Shown piece after piece: positions 41,176-44,571 of a stretch of 44,571 nucleotides of DNA. Numbering within the stretch: position 1 is the first letter of the stretch; each line of letters starts with the position of its first letter. The notes under the pieces are model-generated. The model was not told where the DNA came from. It made no database searches and saw only the letters and a program-made list of their open reading frames with translations. The translations under genes were made by a program, and so were the position numbers. Source of the stretch: Tangfeifania diversioriginum (GTDB lineage: Bacteria; Bacteroidota; Bacteroidia; Bacteroidales; Prolixibacteraceae); the NCBI GenBank assembly GCA_945873105.1, contig CAMCBW010000043.1:1-44571 (forward strand), in the 5' to 3' direction.

Positions 41176-42201
41176 ATGAGACAAGTAGCCATTGGCATTG
41201 ACATCGGAGGAACCAACACTTCAATCGGAGTCGTTGACAGGGAAGGAAATCTGCTTTTCGAAACAAAGCCACAGCTTCCGACGCCTCAGAAAAGAGAGAA
41301 TCCGGATGCCCGGCAAGATGTTTCGAATCAGCTGCGCGACAGTTTTATAGAACTGATCACCGCTGAAATTCGCCATGCCATCCAAACAGTGGGCAAAAGC
41401 ATTCCTGAATTGGAGGTTGCAGGAATCGGTATCGGCGCTCCGTTTGCCAATTATTACGATGGTACCATGGGCATTACCGCCAACCTGCCCTTCACAGATG
41501 TGGTTCACCTGACAGGACTCATTCAGGCAAAACTGCCCGAAATCGCCATTGTCAAAGTGACCAACGATGCCAATGCGGCGGCACTGGGAGAACTGATTTA
41601 CGGAGGTGGACGAGGCATGCGCAACTTTGTGATGATCACCCTTGGCACCGGACTTGGCACCGGACTCATTGTCAATGGGGACCTGGTGTATGGTCAGGAT
41701 GGATTTGCCGGAGAGTTGGGCCATGCCACCGCCGTGCCGGATGGGCGCGACTGTGGTTGCGGAGCCAAAGGGCATCTCGAGACCTACTGCTCTGCCACCG
41801 GAATCAAACGAACCGTTTTCGAACTGCTTGCCCAACACCTCAACAGCGAAAGTCGGTTGGCAAAGATCTCCTACAATGACCTGACCGCCAAAATGGTGTA
41901 TGATGCAGCCGTAGAGGGGGACCCCCTGGCGCTGGAGGCTTTCAGTTATACCGGCAAAATATTGGGTCGCAGCCTTGCAGATGCAGTTCACTACCTCAGT
42001 CCGGAGGCGATTTTCCTTTTCGGCGGTCCGACAGCAGCCGGGGAACTCCTTTTCAAGCCTGTCAGGGAGAGCCTCGAACATTACCTATTGCCCTTCTACC
42101 GCAACAAGATTAAACTTCTTCCTTCCGAACTAAAGGCTGGTTCTGCCGCTATTGTTGGAGCCAGTGCCCTGGTGTGGAAAGAGCTGGACAAGATACAATG
42201 A
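41176..42201 (+). CDS. ROK-family sugar kinase (glucokinase-like)
   Basis: 341 residues. ATP-binding motif GIDIGGTNTSIGVVD at the N-terminus, then MITLGTGLGTGLIVNGDLVY and the ROK zinc motif GRDCGCGAKGHLETYCSATG (CxCGxxGxxE). Likely phosphorylates the sugar brought in by the symporter encoded just upstream; glucose is the best guess. Starts at ATG 41176 and overlaps the SixA-like gene by 4 bp (ATGA). Confidence 0.93.
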   Translation: MRQVAIGIDIGGTNTSIGVVDREGNLLFETKPQLPTPQKRENPDARQDVSNQLRDSFIELITAEIRHAIQTVGKSIPELEVAGIGIGAPFANYYDGTMGITANLPFTDVVHLTGLIQAKLPEIAIVKVTNDANAAALGELIYGGGRGMRNFVMITLGTGLGTGLIVNGDLVYGQDGFAGELGHATAVPDGRDCGCGAKGHLETYCSATGIKRTVFELLAQHLNSESRLAKISYNDLTAKMVYDAAVEGDPLALEAFSYTGKILGRSLADAVHYLSPEAIFLFGGPTAAGELLFKPVRESLEHYLLPFYRNKIKLLPSELKAGSAAIVGASALVWKELDKIQ

Positions 42202-42689
42202 AACGCGTCATCATCGTTCGCCACGCCAAAACCATCCAGTATGGTTACGACCAGGATTACGACCGGACATTGACCGATCGCGGGGAAGATCATGCTGACC
42301 GGATCAGCCAGGAAATGTTTAAAAAGGGGATCAAACCAGATCTGATCATCTCCAGCCCTGCCGTACGAACCACCCAGACCACAAAGATCTTTGCCAGAAA
42401 TTTGGGCTACCCTACCGGGAATGTCAGGTATGTTAAAAAACTCTATTCCGGGATGTTAACTACCTCATTCATCCAAATGCTACAGGAAATTGATGACCAA
42501 CACACTACCGTGATGGTGGTAGGCCACAATCCCACCGTTTACAATTTCATGGATGCCCTCCTGCCAAACTTCTCCCTGGATGTGCCTACCTGTTCCACCG
42601 TGGTGATTGAATTTGACATCGCCAACTGGCCGGTTTTGACCGACTACTCCGGTAAAATGACCCACCGTTGGATTCCGGATTTGCTGTAG
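42198..42689 (+). CDS. sixA: SixA-type histidine phosphatase
   Basis: 163 residues of the histidine phosphatase superfamily. Catalytic RHAKT near the N-terminus (phospho-His), DRTLTDRGEDHADRI, LIISSPAVRTTQTTKIF with the second Arg, and VMVVGHNPTVYNFM with the second catalytic His. This is the SixA group, known to act on phosphohistidine of phosphorelay proteins. ATG 42198 was chosen because RHAKT lies at the usual distance and because it gives a 4-bp overlap with the kinase gene. The last gene of the plus-strand sugar block. Confidence 0.9.
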   Translation: MKRVIIVRHAKTIQYGYDQDYDRTLTDRGEDHADRISQEMFKKGIKPDLIISSPAVRTTQTTKIFARNLGYPTGNVRYVKKLYSGMLTTSFIQMLQEIDDQHTTVMVVGHNPTVYNFMDALLPNFSLDVPTCSTVVIEFDIANWPVLTDYSGKMTHRWIPDLL

Positions 42690-42907
42690 AATGTCACTCC
42701 TGATCCATCGAAGGTCATACCCGAATTGCAGACAATCATACCTGGATGATCGAAGGTCATACCCGGATCACAGACAATCATACCTGAATCATCGAAAATC
42801 ATACCCGGATCGTAGACAATCACACCTGATCCATCGAAGGTCATACCCGGATCGTAGACAGTCATACCTGAATCTTCGAAGGTCACACCCGGATCACAAA
42901 CAATCAA
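42690..42907. repeat. tandem repeat of 21/42 bp between convergent genes
   Basis: About ten 21-bp half units in two alternating forms: CCTGAATCATCGAAGGTCATA (read in pieces: CCTGAATCATC, GAAGGTCATA) and CCCGGATCACAGACAATCATA (CCCGGATCACA, GACAATCATA), i.e. 42-bp double units repeated five times. Both strands stay open because 21 is a multiple of 3 (heptads such as DPGMTFD on the minus strand), but the only starts are TTG or internal and no ribosome site is seen, so it is treated as non-coding. Confidence 0.8.
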
Positions 42908-42928
42908 CTGAATTCTGTACCACCCCCC

Positions 42929-44158
42929 TCAATGCAACTCATCCCTGAACAACTTCTCGGAGATAAACCGCACCGGATACCAGGAGGCCAAAAACCCGAT
43001 CAGGGAGACCGAGATCATGATCAGCACCACATCGGTAGCCACAATTTGCATGGGATAGGCATCGATGATAAAGGAGGAGCCGCCGCCGGCAAGTTTGACC
43101 AGGCCAAAGGAGATCTGTGCCTGACAAATGGCCAATCCGGCAATGGTACCCAGGATGGCACCGAAAAAAGAGATCAACCATCCCTCAAATAGAAAGATGT
43201 TGCGGATGGTACTTCTGTCGGCACCCATGCTTTGCAGGATGGCGATGTCCTCTTTTTTATCGAGGATCAACATGGTGAGTGAACCGACAATGTTGAAGGA
43301 GGCAACCACCAAAATAAGGATCAGGATCAGGTAGGTAACATATTTTTCCCCCAACATGGTTTTGTAGAGATAATCGTGCTGCTGGTAACGGTCCTTGACC
43401 TGGTAATCTTGCCCCAACAGCGTCTGGATGGCTGCTTTTACCTTGACCTGTGAAACGTTCTCCTTCAACTTCAACTCAACCGCATTGACCTTCTCCGGCA
43501 ATTCGAAGATCTCCCTGGCAAAAGCGATGGGAACCACCATGAATTTGGAATCAATATCCTGCTGGATGGAGAAAACCCCCGATGGATAGATCATCTTCTG
43601 GTTAAAACTTCCTTCCGGAAGCAGGGAGCTGCTCCGCCCCTTTTTGGGGACATAAACGGCAATGGGATCCGTTTGAAGTACGCCAACCCCCAGATTGTAT
43701 GCAACGATTTCACCCAGCACGGCATAGTTCCCGGCAGTATCCATCAGCTTAAACTCCCCCTGGGTCAGCATGGTGTCGATACCTGTAAGTTGGTGGTAAT
43801 TTTCACTTACCCCCTTGATGGTGGCAATGACCTGGCGCTCATTGTTACGCAGCATGGCATTGTCCTCTACGATCTCAGCATAACTTGCCACTTCGGGCAT
43901 CTTTCGCAACTCCTCAAATGCAGCGGTAGAGGCCAGGAAACTTTTCCCCTCCCTGACAGTAATCCTCAACTCAGGATCAAAGGAGGAGTAGAGGGATTTG
44001 ATCAGTGAATCAAAGCCATTGAATCCGGACAAGCCAATGATAAGTCCCGTGGTTCCTATCACCAGACCAACGACAGAGATGGCGGAGATCAGGTTGATCA
44101 GGTTGGTCTTCTTCCGGGAGAAGAGGTACCGGCGGGCTATGTAGAACGAGAAATTCAT
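42929..44158 (-). CDS. LolC/LolE-type ABC transporter permease
   Basis: 409 residues, four membrane helices: one at about 20-45 and three near the C-terminus (about 270-400). N-terminal part FSFYIARRYLFSRKKTNLIN with SAISVVGLVIGTTGLIIGLS is that of LolC/LolE, the transporter that releases lipoproteins from the inner membrane to LolA. DKKEDIAILQSMGADRSTIR is the cytoplasmic coupling loop. ATG 44158 was chosen over an upstream in-frame start because MNFSFYIARRYL is the family start. It overlaps the stop of the methyltransferase gene. Confidence 0.88.
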   Translation of the reverse strand: MNFSFYIARRYLFSRKKTNLINLISAISVVGLVIGTTGLIIGLSGFNGFDSLIKSLYSSFDPELRITVREGKSFLASTAAFEELRKMPEVASYAEIVEDNAMLRNNERQVIATIKGVSENYHQLTGIDTMLTQGEFKLMDTAGNYAVLGEIVAYNLGVGVLQTDPIAVYVPKKGRSSSLLPEGSFNQKMIYPSGVFSIQQDIDSKFMVVPIAFAREIFELPEKVNAVELKLKENVSQVKVKAAIQTLLGQDYQVKDRYQQHDYLYKTMLGEKYVTYLILILILVVASFNIVGSLTMLILDKKEDIAILQSMGADRSTIRNIFLFEGWLISFFGAILGTIAGLAICQAQISFGLVKLAGGGSSFIIDAYPMQIVATDVVLIMISVSLIGFLASWYPVRFISEKLFRDELH

Positions 44159-44571
44159 TTGATGGCTTTTACAAGCAAACCGGTACCGCTTTGATTGACC
44201 CGGTTCACATCCATCCAATTGAAGAGGGCACAGAAGGGAAACACGATCAGGTAATAAAGTGGGAGGAACAGGTAAAATATCTTTGAAATGCCCAGCAGTT
44301 GGATGGGATACTTCATCGACAACTTCCAGGCTACTGATCCATACTTCCCATAGGTATAGGCAACCTCCACTTTGGAAAATCCGGCATGGATCAATTTGGC
44401 AGTAATATCCTCCTTGTTGTATCCATCCCTGACATGCTCTTCGATGAACCCATGAACACCCTCCTCATCGTGGTGGTCGGTATCAGACCCACCCTGGTCG
44501 GAGGGGGTAGAGATCAGCAGCATGCCTCCCGGTTGCAGTGATTCCCCAAAATTCCGGAAGACCATTTCATC
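44155..44571 (-). CDS. SAM-dependent methyltransferase, C-terminal part (5' end outside the window)
   Basis: About 138 residues of a class I methyltransferase. The visible part starts after the binding motifs: MVFRNFGESLQPGGMLLIST is motif III/IV (the LxPGG turn), DGYNKEDITAKLIHAGFSKV follows, then a hydrophobic stretch IFYLFLPLYYLIVFPFCALF, unusual for a soluble methyltransferase and suggesting membrane attachment. The frame runs on over the right edge. The stop codon overlaps the start of the LolC/E gene (ATGA). The substrate is unknown. Confidence 0.8.
   Translation of the reverse strand, partial: DEMVFRNFGESLQPGGMLLISTPSDQGGSDTDHHDEEGVHGFIEEHVRDGYNKEDITAKLIHAGFSKVEVAYTYGKYGSVAWKLSMKYPIQLLGISKIFYLFLPLYYLIVFPFCALFNWMDVNRVNQSGTGLLVKAIK

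Noticed and set aside
41221-42081. 286-codon open frame on the minus strand
   Set aside because: Antisense to the ROK kinase, whose motifs are unmistakable; the antisense product has no recognisable domain.
42644-42907. 87-residue heptad-repeat protein on the minus strand
   Set aside because: Starts at TTG without a ribosome site, is open on both strands only because the repeat unit is 21 bp, and overlaps the sixA 3' end.

Overview
The window looks like a chromosomal piece of a Bacteroidota (class Bacteroidia-like) genome. The signs are: large two-block FtsX-type permeases ending in NPVKALRYE, a TonB-dependent receptor, TAnnTTTG-type -7 promoter motifs, a Bacteroidetes-style sigma-54/efflux module, four-helix-bundle S23 protein, FucP-type sugar transporter next to an ROK kinase, and weak Shine-Dalgarno sequences. 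No tRNA, rRNA, CRISPR array or origin was seen. All gene identities come from reading the translated sequence; no database search was run.

Layout. 1-134: the end of a probable transposase. 289-10124 (minus): a five-gene efflux-type operon (TolC, HlyD adaptor, ABC ATPase, two large permeases) whose genes are separated by 300-590 bp of repeats. 10304-13029 (plus): a divergent NtrC-type regulator and its histidine kinase; the gap between the two units holds a perfect 11-bp inverted repeat and a 13-mer facing both ways that resembles a sigma-54 -24 element. 13293-17114: a coiled-coil protein, two VOC proteins, a DUF4239-like membrane protein and an AraA-like isomerase. 17115-20119: an AT-rich accessory stretch with a degenerate 42-bp array, an erythromycin-esterase-like protein and a HEPN/MNT pair. 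20298-22014 (minus): rlmN and a flavin reductase. 22538-29074 (plus): yidD, znuACB, a NikR-family regulator that has lost the nickel ligands, and a TonB receptor, all embedded in repeats. 29316-32889 (plus): a phosphate block (DUF47/PhoU-like, Pit, PhoR, PhoB) behind three phased YTGTTAA repeats. 32893-35799 (minus): asnS-rpoN. 36032-36972: MazEF-type pair and an unknown protein. 36979-39504 (minus): aldo/keto reductase and AEC transporter, split by a four-helix-bundle gene with perfect 32-bp inverted repeats at its flanks. 39655-42689 (plus): sugar transporter, ROK kinase, SixA phosphatase. 42929-44571 (minus): partial methyltransferase and a LolC/E-type permease.

The most unusual property is the intergenic DNA. 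At least eight repeat families occur, among them seven copies of an element framed by CCGTCCG and CGGACGG with an almost constant 34-38 nt between, and a purine/pyrimidine-biased minisatellite with an 82-bp period at several separate loci. These repeats sit inside operons, overrun the 3' ends of genes, and flank znuACB as 148-bp inverted copies. The second highlight is the 593-bp S23 cassette, which resembles the intervening sequences of 23S rRNA but lies between two protein genes.
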